Part shown: positions 7,490-18,041 of the stretch, one piece after another
Layout: each line of letters starts with the position of its first letter
How positions within the stretch are numbered: the first letter of the stretch is position 1
Assembly (NCBI GenBank): GCA_937915545.1
Contig: CALGIJ010000039.1
Coordinates: forward strand, 1-64,000
Direction of reading: 5' to 3'
DNA: 64,000 nt
Source: an uncultured Desulfobacterales bacterium
Lineage (GTDB): Bacteria; Desulfobacterota; Desulfobulbia; Desulfobulbales; Desulfocapsaceae
Position numbers and translations under genes: made by a program
Notes under the pieces: model-generated
What the model was told of the DNA's origin: nothing
Databases searched by the model: none
Seen by the model: the letters and a program-made list of their open reading frames with translations, nothing else

Positions 7490-8251
7490 ATGAAAGAACA
7501 TGAGCCTGGACTGAACGAGTTGCCGTCGGTGGATGCGGCGGGGGAGGTGTGCCTGGCGGTCATCGGCATCGTGCGCTCCTGTTTCACCGAGCGCTTTGGC
7601 ATCCCGCGGCAGCCTGGCCTGGTGCGTGCCGCCACCGCCCGCCTCGAACTTCTCCCGCCCTACAACCGCGAGGAGATGGTGCGTGGCCTGGAAGAGTTCT
7701 CCCATGTCTGGGTGCAGTTTCTCTTTCATCGCACCGTGGCGGAGGGCTGGAAGCCGACGGTGAGGCCGCCGCGTCTCGGCGGCAGGCGGCGGGTGGGAGT
7801 CTTCGCCTGCCGCAGCCCGCACCGGCCCAACCACCTCGGGTTGTCGGTAGTGAAGCTGGAGAAGGTGATCGCCAAGGGGGGCGAGGTTGCCCTGCTGCTC
7901 TCTGGGGTCGACCTGCTCGACGGCACGCCAGTTCTCGACATCAAGCCCTATGTCCCCTACTGCGACAGTCCGGCCGGGGCCAGCGGCGGCTTTGCCATGG
8001 AGTCGCCGCAGAGCGTCGATATCGTCTTTGCGGAGGCGGCGGCCAGGTTTTGCCGGGAGTATGGCGAGGCGACGGGGAGGGACCTCGAAGTGCTGATCCG
8101 TCAGGTCATCGGCAACGACCCGCGCCCGGCCAGCCAGAAAGGGCGCAAGAACGGCTTTGCCGCCGCGCTCTGGGACGTCGACGTGTGCTGGACGGTGGGG
8201 GCCGGAGGGGAGGTGGTGGTAAAGGAGTGCCGGCGGCTCACGGCTCGATGA
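7490..8251 (+). CDS. trmO: tRNA (N6-threonylcarbamoyladenosine37-N6)-methyltransferase TrmO
   Basis: 253 residues from ATG 7490. TrmO (TsaA/YaeB, UPF0066) uses S-adenosylmethionine to methylate t6A37 of tRNA-Thr. The beta-barrel domain is obvious: 'VIGIVRSCFTERFGIPRQP', 'LEEFSHVWVQFLFH', 'VGVFACRSPHRPNHLGLSV' (with the RSPxRPNxLG signature) and 'GTPVLDIKPYVPYCD'. The C-terminal half contains 'VLIRQVIGNDPRP', typical of proteobacterial two-domain TrmO. The last 14 bases overlap the 3' end of convergent lptC. The start is preceded by AT-rich DNA rather than a clear Shine-Dalgarno site. Confidence 0.9.
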   Translation: MKEHEPGLNELPSVDAAGEVCLAVIGIVRSCFTERFGIPRQPGLVRAATARLELLPPYNREEMVRGLEEFSHVWVQFLFHRTVAEGWKPTVRPPRLGGRRRVGVFACRSPHRPNHLGLSVVKLEKVIAKGGEVALLLSGVDLLDGTPVLDIKPYVPYCDSPAGASGGFAMESPQSVDIVFAEAAARFCREYGEATGRDLEVLIRQVIGNDPRPASQKGRKNGFAAALWDVDVCWTVGAGGEVVVKECRRLTAR

Positions 8252-8819
8252 AGCCGCTGATCAGGCACTTGACGCGCTTGTCGAGGAGATAGGTCTTGCT
8301 GGCGATGTCGTAGGTGAAGCTGCCGCCGACGATCTCGGCGTTCTCGCTCACCAGCCTGGTGGTGCCGGGACAGTTGACGCTGCGCTTTTCGCTGTCGTAG
8401 ACGAGAAGGTCGGTATAGAGCTTCTGCTTGTCCTCGACCTTGTCGAGAACGACGTCCTTGGTGAGGGTCAGGGTCTTGCCGGCGAGGTTGTACTGGCCGC
8501 TCTGCGAGATGATCTTGGTGATGCGCCCGGCGTCGTCGAAGACGTCGGCGTTAACATGCTCGAGGACGACGATATCGAGGTCCTCCGGGTCGGTGCGCGC
8601 CTTTTCGGCGCGGATGATGGCGGTGTTCTTGCCCTGCTGGTTCTGCAGGATGGTCACCGTCTGCATGGAGAAGTTGTGGTGGTCGTTGCTCTCCTTGTTG
8701 ATATCGGGGTCGAAACCGCCGCGAGGGGTGAGGAAGTTCCCCACCGGCACGCTCCACAGGGGGAAGGTGACGAGAAAGAAGAGAGGGACGAGCCAGAGGA
8801 GGTTGCGCCGCGTGGTCAT
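8238..8819 (-). CDS. lptC: LPS export protein LptC
   Basis: 193 residues, the usual LptC size. One N-terminal membrane anchor (about residues 6-27) is followed by a periplasmic beta-jellyroll with the LptC pattern 'FSMQTVTILQNQQGK', 'AEKARTD', 'NADVF', 'SQSGQYNL' and 'LVSENAEIVGGSFTYD'. LptC passes lipopolysaccharide from LptBFG to the LptA bridge. The start overlaps the kdsC stop (ATGA). In many related bacteria lptA and lptB follow; here the next gene is convergent trmO, so the rest of the export machinery is elsewhere. Confidence 0.88.
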   Translation of the reverse strand: MTTRRNLLWLVPLFFLVTFPLWSVPVGNFLTPRGGFDPDINKESNDHHNFSMQTVTILQNQQGKNTAIIRAEKARTDPEDLDIVVLEHVNADVFDDAGRITKIISQSGQYNLAGKTLTLTKDVVLDKVEDKQKLYTDLLVYDSEKRSVNCPGTTRLVSENAEIVGGSFTYDIASKTYLLDKRVKCLISGFIEP

Positions 8820-9454
8820 GAGGAGCTGTAGCGCTGCAGGAGTTCGGCGGTGAGGTTGCGGGAGGCGAGGAGGAGGTCGCAGGCCTCGCGCACCGCCCCG
8901 TGGCCTCCCTGACGCTCGGTGACGAGGTGCGCCACCCGCTTCACCTCGGCCACGGCGTTGGCCGGGGCCACGGCCAGGCCAACCTGCTGCAGCAGCACCA
9001 GGTCGAGCCAGTCGTCGCCCATATAGGCGACCTCGTAGGGGCGCAGGCCGGAGAGGCGGAGGATCTCCTTGAAGGCCTCGCGTTTCCCGGGGACGCCCTG
9101 GTAGATATAGCGCATCTTCAGCTCTTCAGCTCTTCGGCCGACCACCGCCGAGCTGCGCGCGGTGATGACGCCGACGTCGATGCCCGCCTCGCGGAGCAGG
9201 CGGATGCCGAACCCGTCCTGGGTATGGAACGCCTTGCCCTCTTCGCCTTGCCCGCTGTAGAGCAGGGTGCCGTCGGTGAGAACGCCGTCGACGTCGAGAA
9301 GGAGCAGGCGGATGGCCGCCGCCCTGGCAAAAAGGGCCTGCCGGGCGGGTTCGGTGTTTTCCTCCTTGCGCTGGCGGGCCAGGGTGCGCAGCCCTTCGGT
9401 GACCTCGCAGTCGGAGGGGTAGGGGGTGGGGGAGGTGGGGCAGCTGTCGCTCAT
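8816..9454 (-). CDS. kdsC: 3-deoxy-D-manno-octulosonate 8-phosphate phosphatase KdsC
   Basis: 212 residues. This is a HAD-superfamily phosphatase that removes phosphate from Kdo-8-phosphate. Motif I is '[11 protein letters not shown]' (catalytic D54 and D56), motif II contains 'GVITARSS', and motifs III/IV are 'PGKREAF' and '[10 protein letters not shown]'. The conserved HAD domain starts near residue 48. The preceding 45 residues are an unusual extension compared with typical KdsC (about 170 aa). ATG 9454 overlaps the kdsA stop, and no later in-frame ATG precedes the motif I region. Confidence 0.92.
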   Translation of the reverse strand: MSDSCPTSPTPYPSDCEVTEGLRTLARQRKEENTEPARQALFARAAAIRLLLLDVDGVLTDGTLLYSGQGEEGKAFHTQDGFGIRLLREAGIDVGVITARSSAVVGRRAEELKMRYIYQGVPGKREAFKEILRLSGLRPYEVAYMGDDWLDLVLLQQVGLAVAPANAVAEVKRVAHLVTERQGGHGAVREACDLLLASRNLTAELLQRYSSS

Positions 9455-10287
9455 GACTCCTCGACGGCGAGGCGCACTTTGAGGAGTTGCCGCAGCAGCC
9501 CCTCGACTTCGTCCAGCGGCAGGGAGTTGGGGCCGTCGCACAGGGCCTGGTCGGGGTTGGGGTGAACCTCCATGAAGAGGCCGTCGATGCCCGCCGCCAT
9601 CGCCGCCCTGGCGAGGGGGGCGATGAACTGGCGCTGGCCGGAGGAACAGCCCCCGGAACCGCCGGGCAGCTGCACCGAATGGGTGGCGTCGAAGATCACC
9701 GGGCAGCCGAAGGAGCGCATCACCGGCAGCGAGCGCAGATCGACCACCAGGTTGTTGTAGCCGAAGCTCGCCCCCCGTTCGACCAGCATGAGCCGCTTGC
9801 CGCCCGCCCCGCGCACCTTGGCGACGACGTTTTCCATGTCCCAGGGGGAGACGAACTGCCCCTTCTTGACATTGACCGGCTTGCCGCTGCCTGCCGCGGC
9901 CACCAGCAGATCGGTCTGCCGACAGAGGAATGCGGGGATCTGCAGCACGTCGAGCACCTCGGCGGCAGCCGCCACCTGGGTGATATCATGCACGTCGGAA
10001 AGCACCGGCACCGCGAGGTCGCGGCGGATGGCGGCGAGGATCGCCAGCCCTTCCTTCAGCCCCGGCCCACGGTAAGAGGAGATGGATGTGCGGTTGGCCT
10101 TGTCGTAGGAGGCCTTGAAGACGTAGGAGATGCCGAGGCGGGCGCAGATGTCCTGCATGGTGGTGGCGACGGTTCGCGCCAGGTCTTCCGATTCCAGGGC
10201 GCAGGGCCCGGCGATGAGCAGCAGCGGCTGGCCGCTGCCGACGGCAATCGGGGTGCCGCCGGGGGTGTCGATGGTAACCTGGGGCAT
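9451..10287 (-). CDS. kdsA: 3-deoxy-8-phosphooctulonate synthase KdsA
   Basis: 278 residues. KdsA condenses phosphoenolpyruvate with arabinose 5-phosphate to Kdo-8-phosphate, the committed step of the LPS inner core. Visible motifs are '[11 protein letters not shown]', '[16 protein letters not shown]', 'LSDVHD', '[14 protein letters not shown]', '[11 protein letters not shown]' and '[15 protein letters not shown]'. C29 in AGPC places it in the metal-dependent class (the metal-independent E. coli type has Asn there). The His in DATHS and the Glu and Asp of the last motif would complete the metal site. It starts six bases after the pyrG stop. Confidence 0.95.
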   Translation of the reverse strand: MPQVTIDTPGGTPIAVGSGQPLLLIAGPCALESEDLARTVATTMQDICARLGISYVFKASYDKANRTSISSYRGPGLKEGLAILAAIRRDLAVPVLSDVHDITQVAAAAEVLDVLQIPAFLCRQTDLLVAAAGSGKPVNVKKGQFVSPWDMENVVAKVRGAGGKRLMLVERGASFGYNNLVVDLRSLPVMRSFGCPVIFDATHSVQLPGGSGGCSSGQRQFIAPLARAAMAAGIDGLFMEVHPNPDQALCDGPNSLPLDEVEGLLRQLLKVRLAVEES

Positions 10288-10293
10288 GACTGC

Positions 10294-12042
<1,749 letters not shown>

Positions 12043-12117
12043 TCACATTGGTGTAGCGTTGACTGGATGGCGATACGGCCGCGGCGGCCTGTCCTTGGCG
12101 GGAAGACCGCTGCCGCG

Positions 12118-12834
12118 TCAGCGGCCATCGAGGATGTCGCCCAGCCTCTTGCCGTCGACCTCGGCGGAAAAGAGGCGATGGAGGATTTCCTCGACCCGGC
12201 CCTCTTCGTCTTCGGGGATGAGAAAGCCGGGCAGCGGTTTGGCGGGGAGGGTGCGGAGGCGGGCCTGGATGGTCAGGATGGGGTCGAGGTGGCAGGCGAT
12301 GGGGGCAAAGCGGCTGATGTCGAGCAGTGCGAGGAGGACGTCCTCGAGCCGTCCCCAGTACTCCTTCTGGCCGAGGTGCTCGACGACCTGGGTGAGGGCG
12401 GTGACGGCATCGAAGTACCACGGAGGCACCTCCGCCGGCCGCTGGGGATGGCAGGGCTCGGTGGAGGCGAAGAGGCGGCAGGCGAGAGGCCGCGCCGGGT
12501 AGATGCGGCAACGGCCGTTGTGCAGGAACAGGCAGGGGCGGGCGGCTGACGGGAGATCCTCGGCGAGTTCACGGCCTTCGAGGCAGGCGGCGGCGAAGTC
12601 GTTCAGGGTGTGGGGCGGCGGCTGAGGGGCCGGGCGGGCGGCGAGCCTTTCGCCCAGCCAGCGCTGCAGGCCGTGCTCCAGACAATAAACAAGGATTTTT
12701 TCACCTTCGGCGGCGGTGATGGTGACCAGATCGGTGCAGCAGGTGCAGCAACCCGGGGCGCAGGCGAAGGGCAGCGTCGCGGTCCAGGCGTCGACCACCC
12801 CGTAGATGGTGTCGAGAATGAGGCTCTTGTTCAT
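12118..12834 (-). CDS. YkgJ-family cysteine cluster protein
   Basis: 238 residues. Cysteines cluster as 'CAPGCCTCCTDLV' (about 24-36) and 'CLFLHNGRCRIYPARPLACRLFAS' spread over about 100-123, the UPF0153/YkgJ arrangement thought to bind metal or an Fe-S cluster. The remainder is helical with 'DVLLALLDISRF' and a C-terminal region with no motif. A strong ribosome binding site (ggaggagga) inside the end of the upstream yqaA-like gene gives translational coupling. The specific function is unknown. Confidence 0.8.
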   Translation of the reverse strand: MNKSLILDTIYGVVDAWTATLPFACAPGCCTCCTDLVTITAAEGEKILVYCLEHGLQRWLGERLAARPAPQPPPHTLNDFAAACLEGRELAEDLPSAARPCLFLHNGRCRIYPARPLACRLFASTEPCHPQRPAEVPPWYFDAVTALTQVVEHLGQKEYWGRLEDVLLALLDISRFAPIACHLDPILTIQARLRTLPAKPLPGFLIPEDEEGRVEEILHRLFSAEVDGKRLGDILDGR

Positions 12835-13293
12835 CTATATTCCTCCTCCGCCGGGCACCATCAGTGCCAGAGCGGTATAGCGGGAAGTTTTGCCGAGCAG
12901 CACCGGCAGGGTGAAGAGGGTGAAGTCGACCTTGAAGACCCCCGCCAGCAGGCAGAGGGGGTCACCAATGATCGGCAGCCAGCTGAGCAGCAGCGACCAT
13001 ACCCCGTAGCGGCTGTAGAGGGTTCTCGCTCGCTGCAGCTGCGTGTCGTTGATGCCTAGCAGGCGGCGGGTGAGAAGCTCAGAACCGCAACGCCCGATGA
13101 GGTAGGTGGTGGAGGCGCCGAGAAAATTGCCAAGGCTGGCGGTGGCCACCAGCGCCAGCGGGGAATGTCCCTGGACGAGGAGCACCAGCAGCAGCCACTC
13201 CGAGCCGATGGGCAGCAGTGTCGCGGCGAGAAAGCTCAGGAGAAAGAGGGTCGGCAGGGCGGCGTGTTCGGCGAGGGCCGAGAAGGGTTCCAT
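12835..13293 (-). CDS. YqaA/DedA-family inner membrane protein
   Basis: 152 residues with about four hydrophobic segments. The family signature is present: 'LLPIGSEWLLLVL', 'GNFLGASTTYLIGR', and 'YSRYGVWSLLLSWLPIIGDPLCLLAGV' spread over about 93-119. DedA/YqaA proteins (SNARE-associated/VTT domain) are implicated in lipid carrier recycling and membrane homeostasis. It is upstream of, and coupled to, the YkgJ-like gene, whose start lies directly at its stop. Confidence 0.85.
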   Translation of the reverse strand: MEPFSALAEHAALPTLFLLSFLAATLLPIGSEWLLLVLLVQGHSPLALVATASLGNFLGASTTYLIGRCGSELLTRRLLGINDTQLQRARTLYSRYGVWSLLLSWLPIIGDPLCLLAGVFKVDFTLFTLPVLLGKTSRYTALALMVPGGGGI

Positions 13294-13484
13294 GGGCCCC
13301 GAGGGTATTCCAAAACATGGCGTTTGGCAATCGCCAAAACCGTTGTCGTCCCTGCTGGGAGGGGTGCCGGGGCCTATTTGACTGGGAAAAGCGGCGCATT
13401 TCTGCTAAAGAGAGGCTTTCCACGAGGTCGCTGGCCGCTATCCGGCCGACGGTGAAAGAGGGTTTTCGACGAGAGGGGAGTTCG

Positions 13485-14699
13485 ATGGTGGTGTTCAAGG
13501 TGGTGGCGGCAGTGGCGATGATGATGTGTGGCGTTCTGACCTCGGCGGGGGAGGGTCGGGCGGCCGATGCCAAGTTTATGCGGTGGCTGGAGGAATTTTC
13601 CGCCACGGCGGGTAGCGAGGGCATCAAAAAATCCACCTGGGACACCGCCTTCGTCGGTGTGACCGAGCCAGACCCGCAGGTTCTCGAGAAGGCCGCCTAT
13701 CAGCCGGAGTTCACCACCGAAATCTGGGACTATCTCGATACCCGTGTCAATCCGCTGGCCATCACCAAAGGGAAGAAGATGGCAGAGCTCCATGCCGACA
13801 CCCTGGCGGCGGTGGAGAAGCGCTTCGCCGTGGAATCCTCCCTGCTGCTTGCCATCTGGTCGATCGAGTCGAACTACGGGTCGATCCTCCAGCAGCCCGA
13901 GCGGCTCTTCTACGTCCCCTCGGCCCTGGCCACCCTCGCCTATGGCGACGCCAAGCGCCAGAAGTTCGCGCGCACCCAGCTCACCGCCGCCCTGAAGATT
14001 CTGCAGAGCGGCGAGGTCGGCCGCGCCCATCTCATGGGTTCCTGGGCCGGGGCCATGGGCCATACCCAGTTCATCCCCACCAGCTATCTCGCCTATGGCG
14101 TCGACATGGACAACAACGGCCGCCGCGATATCTGGAATTCCATCCCCGACGCCCTGGCCACCGCCGCCAACCTGCTGCGCGAGAACGGCTGGCGCCATGG
14201 TCTCCCCTGGGGCTACGAGGTCGTCGTCCCCGCTGGGGGCGAGCGTCTGCAGCAGGAGAGCAGGACGGTGGGCGAGTGGGCCAGACAGGGCTTTCGCCGC
14301 GCTGACGGCAAGCCCTTCCCCTCCCCGGGCGACAAGGCGGTGCTCAAGGTGCCCGGGGGGGCGGGCGGGCCGGCCTTCCTCATGCTGCATAACTTTTCGG
14401 TGATCAAACGCTACAACAACTCCGACTCCTATGCCCTGGCGGTGGCCCTGCTTGCCGAACGCATCGCCGGGCGCGGCGGTGTCCTCGTTCAGCCCTGGCC
14501 GCGCCCGGCCGGCTCGCTCAGCGCCGAGGAGAAGCTGGAACTGCAGGAGCGCCTGCAGCAGCGTGGGCTCTATATCGGCGAGGTCGACGGCCACCTCGGC
14601 CCGGCCACGCAACAGGCCATCCGCAGTTTTCAGCAGCAGGCCGGTCTCGCCGAGGACGGTCTCGCCTCGCAGACGGTGCTCCGCGCCCTGCGTCGCTAG
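13485..14699 (+). CDS. MltB-type lytic murein transglycosylase with peptidoglycan-binding domain
   Basis: 404 residues from ATG 13485, which has a purine-rich site (gagagggga) and starts a signal peptide ending near 'GRAADA'. The SLT_2/MltB catalytic domain (about 30-325) contains the catalytic E128 in 'IWSIESNYG', then 'SWAGAMGHTQFIPTSY' and 'DIWNSIPDALATAANLL'. The last 65 residues form a PG_binding_1 domain ('LQERLQQRGLYIGEVDGHLG', 'AIRSFQQQAGLAEDG'). It cleaves the MurNAc-GlcNAc bond with 1,6-anhydro product formation. The absence of a lipobox suggests a soluble periplasmic form. Confidence 0.93.
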   Translation: MVVFKVVAAVAMMMCGVLTSAGEGRAADAKFMRWLEEFSATAGSEGIKKSTWDTAFVGVTEPDPQVLEKAAYQPEFTTEIWDYLDTRVNPLAITKGKKMAELHADTLAAVEKRFAVESSLLLAIWSIESNYGSILQQPERLFYVPSALATLAYGDAKRQKFARTQLTAALKILQSGEVGRAHLMGSWAGAMGHTQFIPTSYLAYGVDMDNNGRRDIWNSIPDALATAANLLRENGWRHGLPWGYEVVVPAGGERLQQESRTVGEWARQGFRRADGKPFPSPGDKAVLKVPGGAGGPAFLMLHNFSVIKRYNNSDSYALAVALLAERIAGRGGVLVQPWPRPAGSLSAEEKLELQERLQQRGLYIGEVDGHLGPATQQAIRSFQQQAGLAEDGLASQTVLRALRR

Positions 14700-14763
14700 G
14701 CCTCGCGGCACGCGGCAGGAGCGTCGCACTGTCCGGAAATACCTTGCCGCGCCGCGGGAAAAG

Positions 14764-14778
14764 AGAGTATCATACTCT
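14764..14778. repeat. palindromic operator-like site
   Basis: agagtat-c-atactct: two 7-base half-sites around one central base, in the gap between the transglycosylase gene and the glucan synthase gene. Its shape fits a dimeric regulator site, possibly controlling 14899-17553. No known regulator consensus is recognised. Confidence 0.45.
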
Positions 14779-14781
14779 TCG

Positions 14782-14811
14782 GCGTCATCGCTGCCGATGT
14801 GGCGATGACGC
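14782..14811. terminator. perfect 10-bp stem, terminator-like, between the transglycosylase and glucan synthase genes
   Basis: gcgtcatcgc (14782-14791) pairs exactly with gcgatgacgc (14802-14811) around a 10-base loop. A weak T tract (tgtgatttt) follows on the + strand. It could terminate the upstream transglycosylase transcript or fold in the leader of the next gene. Confidence 0.45.
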
Positions 14812-14898
14812 TGTGATTTTCACCCTTACCCGCCCTTCCCCCGCAAAGATCCCGCCCCTTCCCGCCGGCCCGTCGCGGGAGCAGACCTTCGAGCCACT

Positions 14899-17553
14899 AT
14901 GACGAGAGTAAACGTTCTCATCGGCATCGCCATTGCCGTGGTATCCATCAGCTTCTGGGCGCTGCTTAACCGGCAGGAGACCGAGCCTCCCTGGCCCAAG
15001 CGCATCCAGGGCTTTTCCTTCTCGCCGATGCAGGCCTGGAACAACCAGATCGAGCACAATCTGCCGACGGCGGAGGAGATCGAGTCAGACCTCAAGCTGG
15101 TCTCCGACAAGACCTACGCCATCCGCCTCTATACCACCGAGGGCGTGCTGGCGGAGATACCCGCCATGGCCGCGAAATACGGCCTCAACGTCAGTCTCGG
15201 GGCGTGGATCGACAAGAATCTCGAGGAGAACGAGCGCCAGGTCGAGACGGTCATCCGTCTGGCGCGGGAAAACCATCGCAATGTCATCCGCGTCATCGTC
15301 GGCAACGAGTCGATGCTGCGCGGCGAAACCACGGTCAAGGAGATCGGCGCCTATCTCGACCGGGTGCGCGCGGCGGTGGACGTGCCGGTGAGCACCGCCG
15401 AGCCCTGGCATATCTGGGTCAAGCATCCCGAGCTGGCCGATCATGTCGACTTTGTCGCCACCCATATGCTGCCCTACTGGGAGGGCATCCACCTCGACAA
15501 GGCGGTCGACTATATCGTCGAGCACATGGAGATGCTGCAGAAGACCTTCCCGCAGCTGCCGGTGGTGATCACCGAGGTCGGCTGGCCGAGCAACGGCCGC
15601 ACCCGCAAGGCGGCGGTGGCTTCACCCTTCAACGAGGCGACCTTCCTGCGCCGCTTCATCAAGCGGGCCGAGGAACTGAGCTACACCTACTACATCATGG
15701 AGGCCTTCGACCAGCCCTGGAAGCGCACCAGCGAGGGCTCGGTCGGCGCCTACTGGGGGGTCTACGACGCCGACCGCAAGGCCAAGTTCCCCTTCACCTC
15801 GCCCATCGTCGAGGTGCCGAACTGGCGCACCCTGGCCGGCATCTCGCTGGGCATCGCCATCATCACCTTCGCCCTGCTGCTCATCGACTCCACCACCCTG
15901 CGCAAGCGCGGGCGCGGCTTCCTCGCCTCCATCGCCTTCGTCGCCTCCACCGGGGCGGTGTGGATCGTCTACAGCTATACACAGCAGTATCTGACCTTGT
16001 CGATGATCGTCGTCGGCCTGCTCATGCTCATCGGCATCATCGGCGTGGTCATCGTCCTGCTCGCCGAGGCCCATGAGTGGGCGGAGGCCATCTGGGCCGA
16101 CGGGCGGCGCCGCAACCTGCTCCCCATCGAGGCCAGCGACGATCAGCTGCCCATGGTCTCGGTGCACGTCCCGGCCTACAACGAGCCGCCGGCGATGCTT
16201 ATCGAGACCCTCGACGCCCTGGCCAGGTTGGACTACCCCCGTTACGAGGTGGTGGTGGTCGATAACAACACCAAGGACCCCGAGGTGTGGAAGCCGGTGG
16301 AGGCGCACTGTCTGCGGCTCGGGCCACGTTTCAAGTTCTATCACGAGGGGCAACTGGCCGGCTTCAAGGCCGGGGCGCTCAACTACGCCCTGGCCAAGAC
16401 CTCCCCGGAGGCCGAGGTGGTGGCGGTGATCGACAGCGACTATCAGGTTACCCCCACCTGGCTGCGCGATCTGGTGCCGCAGTTTCTGCGTCCGGAGGTG
16501 GCCATCATCCAGGCGCCGCAGGATTACCGCGACGAGGGCGAGAACCTCTTCAAAGCGATGTGCTACGCCGAGTACCGCGGCTTTTTCTATATCGGCATGG
16601 TGACCCGCAACGAGCGCAACGCCATCATCCAGCACGGCACCATGACCATGGTGCGCAAGGCGGTGCTCGAGGAGGTCGGGCGGTGGGCCGAGTGGTGCAT
16701 TACCGAGGACGCCGAGCTCGGCCTGCGCATCTTCGAAAAGGGCTACGAGGCCCTCTACATCGCCAGGACCTACGGCCGCGGCCTCATGCCCGACACCTTC
16801 ATCGACTTCAAGAAGCAGCGCTTCCGCTGGGCCTACGGCGCGGTGCAGATCATCCGCCACCACGCCAAGGCGCTGCAGTGGCGCAACCAGAGCCGGCTCA
16901 CCTACGGCCAGCGCTACCACTTCATCGCCGGCTGGCTGCCGTGGATCGCCGACAGCATCAACCTCATCTTCACCATGGCGGCGCTTGGCTGGAGTATCGG
17001 CATGCTCCACTTTCCACGCCATGTCGACCCGCCGATGATCATCCTCTCGGCGGTGCCCCTGGCCTTCTTCGTCTTCAAGATGGCCAAAATGTTCTATCTC
17101 TACCGCAGCCGCGTCAAGGCGACCCTCTCCCAGACCCTGGCCTCGGCCCTGGCCGGGCTGGCCCTGTCGCACACCATCTCCAAGGCGATCCTCTTCGGCA
17201 TGGTCACCAGGAGCCTGCCCTTCTTCCGCACTCCGAAAAAGGTCGAGGGGCGCGCCTTCTGGTACGCGCTGCAGTCGGCGCGGGAAGAGGGAATGATCGC
17301 CCTGGCCCTGATTCTCGGGGCCATCGTCCTCGCCAGGGCGCAGGATGTCGATCCGCCCCCGGACACCATCGTGTGGATTGTCGTGCTGCTGGTGCAGTCG
17401 ATCCCCTACCTGGCGGCGGTGGCCATGGCCATTATCAGCGCCTTCCCGCATATGCCGGGCCGGCTGATCAGCACCATTACCGCGCCCCCCGCCAAGGGGG
17501 CCGGCAAAGGTGGGGACAAGGAAACCGCGGCGGCGGTGGCCGCCGGGGAGTAG
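14899..17553 (+). CDS. NdvB-like beta-glucan synthase: GH17 domain fused to GT2 glycosyltransferase
   Basis: 884 residues. After an N-terminal membrane anchor (about 5-24) comes a GH17 glycoside hydrolase/transglycosylase domain (about 37-300) with catalytic candidates E137 in 'VGNESM' and E226 in 'VVITEVGWPS'. Three membrane helices lead to a cytosolic GT2 domain (about 415-660) with 'VHVPAYNEPP', 'VIDSDYQ' and the processive 'QRFRW' motif near 640. More helices follow. The same architecture is found in Pseudomonas NdvB and in enzymes making periplasmic cyclic beta-(1,3)/(1,6)-glucans. GT2 would polymerise UDP-glucose and GH17 branch or cyclise the chain outside. Product linkage is not readable from sequence. 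Confidence 0.88.
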   Translation: MTRVNVLIGIAIAVVSISFWALLNRQETEPPWPKRIQGFSFSPMQAWNNQIEHNLPTAEEIESDLKLVSDKTYAIRLYTTEGVLAEIPAMAAKYGLNVSLGAWIDKNLEENERQVETVIRLARENHRNVIRVIVGNESMLRGETTVKEIGAYLDRVRAAVDVPVSTAEPWHIWVKHPELADHVDFVATHMLPYWEGIHLDKAVDYIVEHMEMLQKTFPQLPVVITEVGWPSNGRTRKAAVASPFNEATFLRRFIKRAEELSYTYYIMEAFDQPWKRTSEGSVGAYWGVYDADRKAKFPFTSPIVEVPNWRTLAGISLGIAIITFALLLIDSTTLRKRGRGFLASIAFVASTGAVWIVYSYTQQYLTLSMIVVGLLMLIGIIGVVIVLLAEAHEWAEAIWADGRRRNLLPIEASDDQLPMVSVHVPAYNEPPAMLIETLDALARLDYPRYEVVVVDNNTKDPEVWKPVEAHCLRLGPRFKFYHEGQLAGFKAGALNYALAKTSPEAEVVAVIDSDYQVTPTWLRDLVPQFLRPEVAIIQAPQDYRDEGENLFKAMCYAEYRGFFYIGMVTRNERNAIIQHGTMTMVRKAVLEEVGRWAEWCITEDAELGLRIFEKGYEALYIARTYGRGLMPDTFIDFKKQRFRWAYGAVQIIRHHAKALQWRNQSRLTYGQRYHFIAGWLPWIADSINLIFTMAALGWSIGMLHFPRHVDPPMIILSAVPLAFFVFKMAKMFYLYRSRVKATLSQTLASALAGLALSHTISKAILFGMVTRSLPFFRTPKKVEGRAFWYALQSAREEGMIALALILGAIVLARAQDVDPPPDTIVWIVVLLVQSIPYLAAVAMAIISAFPHMPGRLISTITAPPAKGAGKGGDKETAAAVAAGE

Positions 17554-17567
17554 GTGGGCGAGCTGCG

Positions 17568-18041
17568 CTAACGCCGTTCACCGATGGCGAAGAAACCCGC
17601 CCCGGTAAGTGTGGCGAGGTCGGCCGGGCGTAGCTCGAGGTCGAGGCCGCGTTTGCCGGCGCTGACGAAGATGGTGGGGAAGTGCTCGGCACTGCTGTCG
17701 ATGACTGTCGCCAGACGCCGTTTCTGGCCCAGCGGGCTGACACCGCCGAGGACATAGCCGGTGACCCGTTCCACCGCCGCCTTGTCGGCCATTTCCGCCC
17801 GTTTCGCACCCAAGGCCCTGGCAAGCTGCTTGAGGTTGAGGGTCGTCGCCACCGGTACCACCGCTACCACCAGCCTCTTGTCGTCGGTCTGCGCCACCAG
17901 GGTCTTGAACACCCGCTGCGGGTCGATGCCCAGTTTCTGCGCCGCCTCCTCGCCATAGGAGGTGGCGGTTGGGTCGTGGTCGTAGCTGTGTACCGTATAG
18001 GGGATCTTTGCCTTCTTGGCGCTGTTGATCGCCGGGGTCAT
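17568..18041 (-). CDS. ybaK: Cys-tRNA(Pro)/Cys-tRNA(Cys) deacylase YbaK
   Basis: 157 residues, full length for the family. YbaK hydrolyses Cys-tRNA(Pro) formed by error of prolyl-tRNA synthetase. 'PQRVFKTLVAQTD' contains the conserved lysine at K46, the same number as in characterised YbaK. 'GYVLGGVSPLGQKRRLATVID' and 'GKRGLDLELRPADLA' complete the signature. Its start overlaps the stop of the small zinc-ribbon gene upstream. Confidence 0.93.
   Translation of the reverse strand: MTPAINSAKKAKIPYTVHSYDHDPTATSYGEEAAQKLGIDPQRVFKTLVAQTDDKRLVVAVVPVATTLNLKQLARALGAKRAEMADKAAVERVTGYVLGGVSPLGQKRRLATVIDSSAEHFPTIFVSAGKRGLDLELRPADLATLTGAGFFAIGERR

Noticed and set aside
15622..17451. 609-codon open frame on the minus strand opposite the glucan synthase
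   Set aside because: Shadow of a gene with intact GH17 and GT2 motifs; the product is low-complexity and His/Asp/Gly-rich.
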